Position numbers and translations under genes: made by a program. Positions 44,687-54,587 of a DNA stretch of 64,000 nt are shown one piece after another. Positions within the stretch are counted from its first letter, which is position 1. The number at the start of each line of letters is the position of its first letter. Below the pieces are notes generated by a model. That model did no database searches. It was given only the letters and a program-made list of their open reading frames with translations, and had not been told where the DNA came from. Source of the DNA: Blepharisma stoltei. Taxonomy: Eukaryota; Ciliophora; Heterotrichea; Heterotrichida; Blepharismidae. Where the stretch lies: contig CAJZBQ010000062.1 in NCBI GenBank assembly GCA_914767885.1, positions 124,001 through 188,000 of the forward strand. The letters are read 5' to 3'.

Positions 44687-45467
44687 CTATTTAGATAAAA
44701 CGACCATATTATGTATAATAATAGAATAGCTTTCAATAAAATTTAAATTCCTTCGAATTATGATTATATAAAATTTTATACTAGCTGTTTGTGAATAAAT
44801 AGAATTGTCTAATTTATGTTGTGATTTAATATTTAGAGTTGGTTTTTGAATAGAAAATCCTTTATCAATCAGCACATTATAATGAGAATTGTGCAAAAAC
44901 AATAAATTTAGAGTGATCTCGTTAGGACTATCATTTTTAATAACCCATGATTGGGTCAGAATGTCTGAGTAAATGGTTATTGTAATACCAAACAGTTCAG
45001 ATGCTGCTCCAAGTTCTATTTCTCCACCCCAAAAGCCATTTGTCTTTAATTTTGTGACATATTCATAGAAATTACATTTATTTTTTAATTTGAATGTGAT
45101 TTCCAAGCAGTTCACGATATTATTTTTTAAAAGATTGCAAAATTTGTATTTATTGATAATAAACATTTTTAGATAACCTTATTTAATTTATAAGGCATAC
45201 CTATCCTCATTGCTAGCAATATAATCAGCTATCATAGTCCTGATAGCAGAGTGACCTTCCTGAGTTGTGCTATAATAAAAGAAATGGCTCGATACAAACA
45301 GTTTCCATCACCTTTGATAGGAACTAATGTAAATTCTTATAGGAGCTGTTGGATATGCTCTTATAATTGTCAACATCTTGCTTAGTTACTTCAGAGTTAG
45401 AAATTTCTGGAATTTCAACTTGAAAAGGATTAGAAAAAGGTTCTTTCTGATCATAATCTAAAAGCAT
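44687..45467 (-). pseudogene. OTU-type cysteine protease with frame breaks
   Basis: Begins MLLDYDQKEPFSNPFQVEIP. The catalytic block reads PIKGDGNCLYRAISF (Asp and Cys), then in the next frame TTQEGHSAIRTMIADYIA, and the C-terminal block FYEYVTKLKTNGFWGGEIEL, ELFGITITIY, LFLHNSHYNVLID (catalytic His). All three active-site segments are present, but frame changes occur near 45320 and 45260 and TAA codons follow RYAL. It lies on the same strand as, and 0.6 kb from, the integrase fragments. Confidence 0.75.
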
Positions 45468-45706
45468 TCTGATAAGAATTAATAGAGATAATGTCTTATC
45501 TCAAAAGACATTAAAATTCCTAATTAATAAGAATAGCATTTCAAAGATTTTTATTTTTTTAATAAGGGCCTAGACTTTCTTTTAAAATAATAGGTACTCT
45601 TATAAATGCCTTTAGACAGGCTGAAATTTAAAATTTACTTCTGCTAGAGTAATAATAAATAGCTTCGCTCATTATAAATTATACTTTAATTAGCATAAAT
45701 CCAGTC

Positions 45707-45777
45707 GTCGGTGTAGTTTAGTGGTAGAATCTTACGTTGTGGCCGTAAGTACCTGGGCTCGATTCCCAGCACCGACA
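45707..45777 (+). tRNA. tRNA-His (GTG)
   Basis: 71 nt. Acceptor GTCGGTG pairs with CACCGAC; A box TAGTTTAGTGG; anticodon loop GTTGTGGCC; T arm CTGGGCTCGATTCCCAG; discriminator A, then TCTTTTTT. No intron, no encoded CCA. It stands 240 bp upstream of the OTU frame, on the opposite strand. Confidence 0.95.
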
Positions 45778-46187
45778 TCTTTTTTGCTTGAGTGTTTAAT
45801 AAGCAAGTTTCAATTTATGATTATCTTTATTAAAAGCATAATGTTGAGTCTGGGATAAAATGCTAATATATTATTTGACTTAAATGAGGGATTTGCTAAT
45901 TTATTTGCTGCATTTAAAGAATTAAGCTTCAATTATCTATTAAATTATTATTATTATTTTTAAAAGAAGATAATATACCATCTTCAAGCTAAAAATTTTT
46001 TAATTACATATTATAAAAATTGATAAAATAACTAAAAATTGTATATTACAAGTTAATTTATAACTCAAAAGAGATATCAATAATTCTAATAAAATTAAAA
46101 ATAAATGCTCTAATAACAGCAATTAGTAAAAAACTCCCTTTTATCGAGCTATCGCGATTAAATTTTAATTAAATAATCCTTTGAAAT
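45778..46187. other. AT-rich spacer after tRNA-His
   Basis: No gene or mobile terminus seen. Confidence 0.5.
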
Positions 46188-46859
46188 CTACGGGTCTTGA
46201 ACAAAAGTATCCACAGACATATCATTTTTTATACTCGACGTATTCATTCTCATCTTTTCCACTAAATTTACCGATTTATTAGTAATATTGCTTGAAAAAC
46301 TTCTCAGCAGTTTTGACGGAGAATCAGGAGTTATATTACTCATTAGGTCAGGAATTTGCTGCTGTGGCCGAATCTCAGTTTCATTTTTGATTTCATTGAG
46401 TTTTAGCATAACTTTTCTCTTTCGTGCAAGCTCAGACAAACTTACTTGTATATGTAAAGGTTCTTTTACGCTTGAAGCAGTTGGAGATCTGTCACTTCTT
46501 CTTGATTTATTCAACTTTTGACCAGAACTTTGGCTTGCAGGCATAGTCATAGTCCGCTTATGCTTTGGAGAGCATAGCGTTTTAAGAAAAACCATATAGT
46601 CATCTATTACCTGCTCATTATTTTCCACTGATGCTTTTGGCTCCACAAATGGAGATACTTTAATTAATTTTATGGGAGATTGGTCTTGGCCAGTTATGAT
46701 TTTTTTATCTTCAATAAAATTTGATTCTTGCTGCTGCTTTTTCTCTTCCAATTCATTTCTAAAGCTTCCCCACGTTTCTTTAAAAGCTTCTTCAGTTACT
46801 ATCATATTTTTTCCACAATCTCCACAAAAAGAAATTGATTTACTTGAATTTTCTCCCAT
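46188..46859 (-). CDS. Hypothetical protein with N-terminal zinc knuckle
   Basis: 223 residues, MGENSSKSISFCGDCGKNMI at the start with one CxxC pair; the rest is polar and Ser/Lys-rich (TMTMPASQSSGQKLNKSRRS) with a basic helix ELARKRKVMLKLNEIKNE. Gly2 could be myristoylated. No insert. Divergent in type from its neighbours and with no recognised family; phosphoprotein-like composition. Confidence 0.55.
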   Translation of the reverse strand: MGENSSKSISFCGDCGKNMIVTEEAFKETWGSFRNELEEKKQQQESNFIEDKKIITGQDQSPIKLIKVSPFVEPKASVENNEQVIDDYMVFLKTLCSPKHKRTMTMPASQSSGQKLNKSRRSDRSPTASSVKEPLHIQVSLSELARKRKVMLKLNEIKNETEIRPQQQIPDLMSNITPDSPSKLLRSFSSNITNKSVNLVEKMRMNTSSIKNDMSVDTFVQDP

Positions 46860-46949
46860 TTATATATAAATTTTTTCCCCTTAAATACCAATAATATAAA
46901 AAATAAAATAAAAAAAAAAATTAAATTAATTAGTATATGTTTTTAAAAA

Positions 46950-49393
46950 TTAATAATTTCTGATTAAATCTTCAATATAATCCAGACTTCTCATAATCCC
47001 AATCTGCTGGTTTTCTATTTCCAAAATCGAATCCTGTATGATTTTTTGGTCTTCATTAATTTTTTTTGTAGAGTGATTTAATTTAATCAAAATTTCGCTA
47101 TCAGCCGTATTTTCATCCCTAGGAGTCAATTCAAACCCCAAGAGCTCTGAAAGTGTGCTTTCATCATAAATCCAGTTATCTGACGCTGAAATTTTGGTCG
47201 CCTGTGTTCTATTAGTCGCAGGGATTTTTAACTCCCTCTGACTAACTGGCTCAAAGCTCTTCATTTCTGTGAAATTTAAAGATAGAGGTAAATGTATTGG
47301 CGAAATTGACCTAAAATCAAGCGTTGCGCTTCTGTGTCTCATTCCTTCTTCATTGCCGTTGATTTTTGGAACTGATGTTAAAATTGATTTTTTGCGTCTT
47401 CTCATCATTTTGATGCCTTCGTCGTCATCTTCAGCGTAGACTGTAGATGACCGCCGAGGTCCTCGACGATTATTGCTAGAAAGCACATGTGACCATAAGC
47501 TTAAGTTTTTAAATTTATCAGCTGAAAACTGCATACTGGCTACCATAATCCCAGTGTCAGCTCTGAATAAGCGATGGACGCTTTCTTCATCTTTTTCAGA
47601 TACTGAAATCAAGCTGTTTTCTGAATAATTCAGATCAGGCAGCTTTGTGTTTGGGATTAAGTTTAAAGAATGCGCCAGAGATGCAGAAAATTTTGAAGCT
47701 CGGGCTTTATCGATTTCTTTGATTTCTTCATAAACGTCTGGAAATTCGTTCATAATGATAATAAAATCCCTTTTTGAGAGGACAAGGAAGCTTGATATTA
47801 CAGAAATTTCAATAGAAAACAGACGAGGAGAATTAATAATAAGTTCATGCTCTCCAAAATATGACCCATCTGCCATTGTTCTGAAAGCGACCCCATTTGA
47901 AGCTCTAAATAAGACTCTTCCTTTTTTTAAAAAATACATTTCGTCAGCTATTTCTCCTTCTCGGTATACATATTCTGACCGGTTTCCAGTCATGCTTTTC
48001 AGCTTTGGGACGATAGCTGACAGAAATGAAGGGTTTCTTAGGTTGAAAAAATATATGTTATCGATTACTTTTCTATATAAATAAAGAGTGACTTCTGCTT
48101 TTAGAGATGAAGGAAGCTCGCTAAGCATAGTAGCTTCATCTATATCTTCTGATAAATTTTCTTTGAAATTTTCAATAATTGTATGTTTGGCTTTTATTTT
48201 GACCTCATCTGGCAAATTTATGTCTTTTGATATACTTTTTTTTTTAAAATAAATATATAAGCTTTTTTTTCTTCTGGAGAAAGATCTAAAACCGTTAAAT
48301 TTATTATAATAAAGTCTTTAAATACTCAAACAAGGTATAATTCATTAAGACTTTTTAGTCTTGTATCAATCAGCGACCTCCTTTTATCAATTGTTTTTAA
48401 TTTTGACATCCAGGTGCTGATTGTATAAGAATAAAAAGTGCTCCCAAAAGCCATCAAGGATATGGCGAACACTTTTTCAACTTTCGTCCTTGCTACTATA
48501 TCTCCGTAGCCAACAGTAGTAAGTGTGGTAAATACAAAATAAATAGAAGTTATATACTGTGAAAAAATCGAATCGTCCGTCATTGCATACCGGTTCATCC
48601 ATGACTCATAATTCGATATCTGCAGCCTTCCTATTATATGTCAAAAACATCCAATTATATGTACAACTATAAAATAAGTGACCAGAATTTTAAAAATTCT
48701 GAAAATCGTCATAATTTTTTGATTTTTTTTGTTTTTGTTTTCGCTTATCCACCGAGATAGGAAATTTGTGTTTTGTAAAATTCCGGAATATCGGTACAAT
48801 AAGAAAAGGCGAAGTAATTTAAGGAATTTTAATAAGTCACATAATGATCCGTCAGGATCATTAATAGTTCACTTTCAGAATTCCATTGGAATCATGGCAG
48901 CTACATCAATAATAAATCAGCTTTTAATGTACATAATAACAATATCTTTTCTAGATGTCACAATTTTGTAATTGCTTTTGACATATATGGAATTTACGAT
49001 AAACAGCATATTTAAAAAGATCAGACAGTCAATAGTAGTTTCTAGCTGCCATGGGTGCTTAGTTTGAAAACTCACAGTAAAAGGAAAACCTATAGCAGTT
49101 CAAATTAAAAAAGGCCAAAGAATGCAAACCCAAACCTGACTAAAAAACGAGTCAGGTCTGAAAAGATGGTCATCCTTTGGTCTTTGTTTGGTTTCTTGAA
49201 CCATTGTTCAATAATGTGGCTGGGTTCCAAAAAGTTGAATGTCTTTCTTTAATCCTGATAGCCGAATAGCAGTATTTAAGGCACCTCTAAGACGCATTCA
49301 TAAGAGGTCGACTCTGTGTTGTAGCTGAATTTCTCCTTTGGTCTGAGTTTCAACAGTTGAAGCGTAAAAGCCTTCAGTAGTCCCAACATTCAT
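46950..49393 (-). CDS. Voltage-gated / cyclic-nucleotide-binding-type K+ channel
   Basis: EAG/HCN/CNG-type subunit of about 780 residues. Start MNVGTTEGFYASTVETQTKG. Six membrane segments follow with TGA as Trp throughout; the S4-like segment reads LLKFLKLLRLFLLYRYSGIL and the pore helix plus filter is VFTTLTTVGYGDIVA. After the 107-bp IES the C-linker starts SKDINLPDEVKIKAKHTIIE and the nucleotide-binding fold has YREGEIADEMYFLKKGRVLF and DGSYFGEHELI; the Arg that contacts cAMP phosphate is not evident (INSPRLFSIEI). The tail is Ser/Arg-rich and ends in a coiled coil. Few Arg/Lys in S4, so voltage dependence may be weak. Confidence 0.9.
48231..48337. other. IES in K+ channel gene (107 bp)
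   Basis: TA to TA; removal joins RLKSLNEL to SKDINLPDEV in the C-linker; length fits frame offset. Confidence 0.8.
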
Positions 49394-49570
49394 ATAATAT
49401 ATTGTAAATTAAAGATAATTATCATAGTTTAGATAATTTGGTATGACCAAAATATAGGAATTTTGGGAAATCTTAACGATTTGAGATTTATGAAAGAAAT
49501 TTAAATTGTGCTGACGAATTAAGATGAATTTAATAAACGTCATACTTATTTAGTAAAAATATGAATTTAA

Positions 49571-52429
49571 TTAGGCACCGAACCTTATATCAGTAGCTAA
49601 ATTCCTCAATGCTCTATCGGATATCTGCAAAATTGGACCCCATTCAGCTAATAATTCAGGCTTTTCAGAAATTCCTTCTCTTGAGGAAACTGAAAATTGT
49701 GTCATTCTACTTGTTCTATCTGCAAGATAGTTTTGTTCTCCTAAAAAGGGCTTTTGCCTACTGCAGCAACACTTGATTACGGGTGTCCAGTTGAAGGTAA
49801 GAAAAAAGCGGCTGGAGCAGATCAGTGAAGGCTGAGATAGAGCAAGCGGCGAGTAAGTCCCCAAACCTACATAGTCTAACGACAGAGGCTGCCCACACTC
49901 CACCAGCAACAACTGGAGAGGAAACTGGAGTTCTAAAGTAGCTGAGACATCCTAGTGGTGTCTAGGGTGAGTCGATCGTTCTGATCAGAAATTTAATTTA
50001 AATATTAAGTCTAGTGTCATTCTATTCAATAAATCCTTTTTATCACGAATATTCCCTGATTTAAACTCTTCAACGCATCTTTTCAAATTTTCTAAATTTT
50101 CTAACAAATTATTTATTTTGTGTGTTTCTTTTTGTTCTTTAAGCTCATTGAAACTATTTATTTGTGTTCCTTCCAAAGCTTTGCATAAGCAAACAGGATA
50201 CGCAAACTCTTTTCCATTAGCAACCAATTCTCCGTTTTCGCAGACAATTTTCATATCAATATTCCCAGGCAAATCTTCAATATGTCTTCCAGGGCAAAAA
50301 GAATCTGGTGGATTTTTTGTAAAAATTGGGTTAATTTCAGTGTCTCTTGCTTGCCAACTTCTCCCCAGCATCCCTGTAGGAATTAAGATTAAGATTAAGA
50401 TTACGCTGGGTATTTAAGGTCCCTACTACGTCCGAGGTCGCATGCCACGGTTTCCCGTGTGGTGGCAGAGCGTTCACCAAGCCCGGGCCGAAACCCCCGG
50501 TTTCTCGGTAGAGGTATTGTCAAGGGCCGTCTTATACCGGCTTTGCTGACCACCTCCATTTCCAACTTGGATCGTCGCCTAAGTTTACGCCAACTCCGCT
50601 TCGTCGTCCGCCAGATCTGCCCATTGAAGGGCACCTTTTAAACTGGAGAGACCCCCGTCTCGATGTCTAACTCGCCTCCCCTCTTTTCCGGTCATCCCGA
50701 GAAAGAACTCAACAGCTTTCGCCATTCGGGGCGAGCCACTAAAGCAGCTTAGGCAGGTAATTCACCCTGCCTCATTTCGGGCACTCACTGGGCTGAGCGC
50801 TGCTGGCAAAAAGAAGTCACGAATAACTGCCCATGGGTCTGGTCGCAAAAACAGCGGTTCTCGCGCTTAGGCCTCTCGCTTCGAGGTCCCGGACACTGTT
50901 GGGCTAATTCCTGGCTCCAAAAAACCATGCCCGGATATACATGGGTAACCACCACTGGGAGGGTGGGTCGGTCGCCATACGCCATTTTATGTATATCCTG
51001 TAGGAATTAATTTAACTTGTGCAATGCTATTGTCTTGAATACAAAAATTATCCCCAATTTTAATTTTTTTTTCTATAAATGGCAGCTCTTTGTGCCCAGT
51101 GCCTGTGTTATATAAAACAGTGTTAACTTTTCCTTCTTTTACAATAATTTTGTACCGTAAAGGGACTCCTTTTGCGTCATTTTCAAAATTCGTATAATCA
51201 GATCAGCTTTGTTCAGGTAAAATATATACAACTTCTATGGGGATTTCTTCAGATGTGTCTTCTACATGGACATGTAATAAATTTATTACATGAGGTGACA
51301 ATTCTGAGGTAAAAATTTCTATGACTGATTCATAGACAAACCCGCAGTCTTCACTTATCAAAACTTGGTTAAATTTCACAGTGCCGTCTTTGCCATCTAC
51401 TTTTATTATTTTGTCTTTGTTAAAAATAATTGAGTAGTCTGAAAGCGGTAAGCCTTGAGGAGAAATTTCGATAGGGCAGCAGCTTTGTTCGTCGTCAAAT
51501 TCAATAATCTGATATACAACAGTAATTATGTTTTCGTCTAAAGAGTCCATAAAGGCTTTACTGTCTTCTTCTGAAAGAGCGATAACTCCTTTTAGGTCAT
51601 TTAAAGATATTTCTATATTTCTAGGTCTCAATAGTGCAATTCCATTTTTATCAGCATATTTTATCATCTTAAAATAAAAATCATTTTCTTCTCTGACGAT
51701 TTCAAGCAATTGATAAGCACGCTCCAGCAAGGCTGGTGAAGCAGGAGTTGATAGAAGGCTTGGTCAGGGCTGACCTGTTCCAAGATGGCTTGCCTACGTC
51801 ACTAGTTTTGCCATAGGTCCTTTTTGGGCTGCGGCACTAGACACTTAAACACCAGATAATTAAGTTAAGTAAGTAAGGTAAGCACGCTCAGTATCTTTTT
51901 CTAATAAAATAGTTTTTCCGAACCCAGTCTGGAGCTTTTCTATTAATTCGAATATATGGGAATCAATTCGGTTTCTCATTGCTTGGTATGTTTCTCTAAT
52001 AATGATTTTTTTAGCTTTATATTCTTCTTTAAGTTTTTTTATTCGTGATTTTATTTCAGCGTTCATGATTGATTTTTGTTCTATTAAAGGGTTTATCCTA
52101 TCAAATAATTTGCTGATTTCAGAATTTTGTGCAGAATTTTTAAAATTTCTTTTTGGCTTTTCTTCTAGATGTCTAAGTGTATCTGTTCGCTTTAGAGTTT
52201 CAGGAAATTGAATATGAATTGCATTTCCGATTAATCTTGTGAAAAATTTTAAAGATTCCACTGAAACCATTTGAGGTTTCGTCAGATTTGGTTGAACTTT
52301 ATTCAGCATAACTGCCAAAGCTGGCAATAATGATTTTTTTCCTAATTCTCCTTCTAGTTTTTCTATATATGCGTTTTTCTGCTCCAATTCTTTTTCTAGT
52401 TCCTCAATCCTTCTTTGCAACTCTTCCAT
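49571..52429 (-). CDS. Coiled-coil protein interrupted by three GC-rich inserts
   Basis: About 609 residues after removal of inserts; all remaining segments share one frame. Start MEELQRRIEELEKELEQKNA, an N-terminal coiled coil; then a mixed middle (NGIALLRPRNIEISLNDLKG; CCPIEISPQGLPLSDYSIIF; PEQS-W-SDYTNFENDAKGV), a Cys/Pro-rich part (KNPPDSFCPGRHIEDLPGNI) and a C-terminal helix (EWGPILQISDRALRNLATDI). No family recognised. Notable only for its insert load: 240, 624 and 165 bp, every one a multiple of three. Confidence 0.7.
49759..49998. mobile_element. 240-bp GC-rich insert
   Basis: TA-bounded; GC-rich and non-coding; removal joins LDLIF to RQKPFLGEQNYL. No clear target duplication longer than TA. 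Confidence 0.65.
50377..51000 (-). mobile_element. 624-bp retroposon-like insert with 14-bp target duplication
   Basis: Flanked by CCTGTAGGAATTAA on both sides. On the minus strand it begins ATATACATAAAATGGCG and ends in four TTAATC-type repeats, so a 5' leader with a start codon and a simple-repeat tail, as in LINE/SINE copies. Very GC-rich compared with host DNA. The TA inside the duplication allows exact excision: KLIPT joins GMLGRSWQA. Confidence 0.85.
51714..51878 (+). mobile_element. 165-bp retroposon-like insert with 11-bp target duplication
   Basis: Flanked by TAAGCACGCTC; tail AGTTAAGTAAGTAAGG on the plus strand. TA to TA removal joins EKDTERAY to QLLEIVREEND. A short 3' fragment of an element similar in layout to 50377-51000. 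Confidence 0.85.
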
Positions 52430-52476
52430 TTAATTGCTGTAACTTAATTTATCTACCTATTTTTTTTAAATGTCTT

Positions 52477-52791
52477 TACTGCCCCCTCTGTGAGCGAACA
52501 AAAAAATTTTATTCGCTCGAGAAGGATTTTTTTGTTAAAAAATTATATAGATATTTTTTTTCAAAATTTAAAACAATTCCAATTGAGAAGTAAAATTAAT
52601 CTAATTTGCGAAATTTAAGTTTTAAAATGCAAGCTGCTTAAAAAGAGCAGAAATAGCTAGAGATTTCATTATAATAATTATCATTTATATACCAAAATTA
52701 CTTTTTCATAAAACATTTTTATAATGTTGGGTTTTTGGGCAAAAAATAGGGATTTTTCCAATGGTTTTGTTCGCTTACGGAGGGGGGGAGT
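52477..52791 (+). mobile_element. Hairpin MITE (315 bp) at a stop codon
   Basis: Ends CTGCCCCCTCTGTGAGCG and CGCTTACGGAGGGG. TA on both sides. The TAA that ends the gene at 52791-52793 is created by the TA plus the first base outside the element, and is kept after excision. Confidence 0.85.
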
Positions 52792-53639
52792 TAGCTATCA
52801 TCATTAAAAGAAAATTCTCGTTTTAATACAAAGATTGGATTCCCAGACTGTCGTATTGGCGTTGAAGGCATCGTAGATTTTTCATCATAATTTGTAGTAG
52901 GGGAAATCTTTTTCACAACAATTGATTTTTTTGATTTATAAATAGGAGACTGATTAGGTGAACCGGCAATAAACCGAAATGCTCGAGTTCTATCTACTGA
53001 AATATTTTTTGTTCTTAAGCGTTTTTTATATGGGGATTCTGAGCCTAAATTTAGAGTAGAAGTACACATAGGAGTGCTTGATTTTGACTTTTTCGTCCGA
53101 GTCCGAATCGGGACTTCATCTAACCCTAGATTTTGGATATCGTCTAAAAAGCTTAAAATCCCTGTATGGGGACTGATTTTTTCTTTATTTATAGTGTCTC
53201 CAAAACAGTTGTGAATGATAAGTGGAACATGAGGGATAGCAATTTTATGAGATTTACGATTTGGCTGATCAGGAGTCATACTTCTGGGCATTTTAGCTTC
53301 ATTATGATTTTTATGAGGAGCAGATATTAGTCTTGAATCGGCTTCAAAGGTGAAATTATTTATCTGTTTCTCTTTATGTTTTGCCTCAATTTTTTGGGGC
53401 TGAGCAGGCAAGGTGTTTGTGTATCCACAAATTTCAGCCTTAACCCTTGGGATTTTATGAAGCTTCTCATCTACAGGATTTATTTTCTTTGTAATATTTG
53501 TTTCTGATGAAGAAGAGTTTAAATCGCTGTCTTTATTGATTCGTTTTAAAAAGTGGGACTTATCGTCGTTTTTCACAATTTTTTGTGGATTTAATTGATG
53601 GTTTTCCTCATCCAAAGAGAAAACTTTTGCTAACTTCAC
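52791..53639 (-). CDS. Hypothetical Ser/Lys-rich protein
   Basis: 282 residues, MKLAKVFSLDEENHQLNPQK to FSFNDDS-TAA. Polar and basic with many potential phosphosites (SMTPDQPNRKS, SKSSTPMCTSTLN, AGSPNQSPIYKSK) and no recognised domain. Probably disordered. The stop overlaps the MITE junction. Confidence 0.6.
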   Translation of the reverse strand: MKLAKVFSLDEENHQLNPQKIVKNDDKSHFLKRINKDSDLNSSSSETNITKKINPVDEKLHKIPRVKAEICGYTNTLPAQPQKIEAKHKEKQINNFTFEADSRLISAPHKNHNEAKMPRSMTPDQPNRKSHKIAIPHVPLIIHNCFGDTINKEKISPHTGILSFLDDIQNLGLDEVPIRTRTKKSKSSTPMCTSTLNLGSESPYKKRLRTKNISVDRTRAFRFIAGSPNQSPIYKSKKSIVVKKISPTTNYDEKSTMPSTPIRQSGNPIFVLKREFSFNDDS

Positions 53640-54587
53640 GTTTTGTAATCTATATTGATTGCATATTTTGACAAAATAATTTATAAATTTTATGCTCTAG
53701 GACATAAGATTTCTAAAATTTAATTAAATTAATTGATAGTTACCATTAATCATATATCAAATTTTAAAACAAATTTCACTAATTGAGGGTACAATGTCCC
53801 TAAAGGTATTTTTCAATAGTTTTTTTTACCAATGGGAGTAAGTTATTTCCTGTTAATATATTGGTTTTGGTACGTCTGGGTTTCAATACAGTACTTACAT
53901 CCATTTGAATCGTAATTTCTAATAAAAATCTATGCCATTCTTCATCTATAAGATAGAAAATATAATACAGCTCATTATTTCGGCATTAGAATGATCATTA
54001 TCGATCATATAATTGAAGATCCAGATACATTTTTGGAATTTACAGTAAAACTGAATTTTTGATAATACATATAAAGCAATTAAATTTAAATTAAATATTG
54101 TAAAAGAGGAATCGAGAATAAAAGAACTAACAAGCAAGTAAAGTAATGGTGAAACTAATTTTATTTGTAAAAGTATTTATTAAATATATTTTACTAAGCT
54201 AAGAGGCAAATTAAGTCTTTGATAATCTAAATAGCTTATTAATCTAGCATTTACACTATAGAAAGTTAATTTTAAATAAAATTGCTGCTTTAAATGGGCT
54301 TGTAAACTAAAAAGGCATTTATATTGAATCTTTATTCCTTTAATATAATTTTATAGAAAGACCATGCTAATTCAGCTTGATCTTTGTTTAATTAAACACT
54401 TATATTGCTAAAATTATTAATAAAACACAATATCTATATAATTAGATTGAGAAAATTGAAGCCTCAATCCTTAAATTTTCTATAATGTTTCAATATCTTG
54501 TCTAGAAAAATAATTCTATGGTTATTCAATTAAAAATGTCTTTTGGCAATATGATCTGTCAAATGCCCTCAAATATTTATAAAATAA
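53640..54587. other. AT-rich spacer, about 950 bp
   Basis: A coding-like fragment near 53975-54050 (YFGIRMIIIDHIIEDPDTFL on the plus strand) is too short and open-ended to call. Otherwise nothing. Confidence 0.4.

Noticed and set aside
50401..50985. Two GC-rich open frames (about 77 and 66 codons)
   Set aside because: They lie inside a retroposon-like insert and match no family; probably leader remnants.
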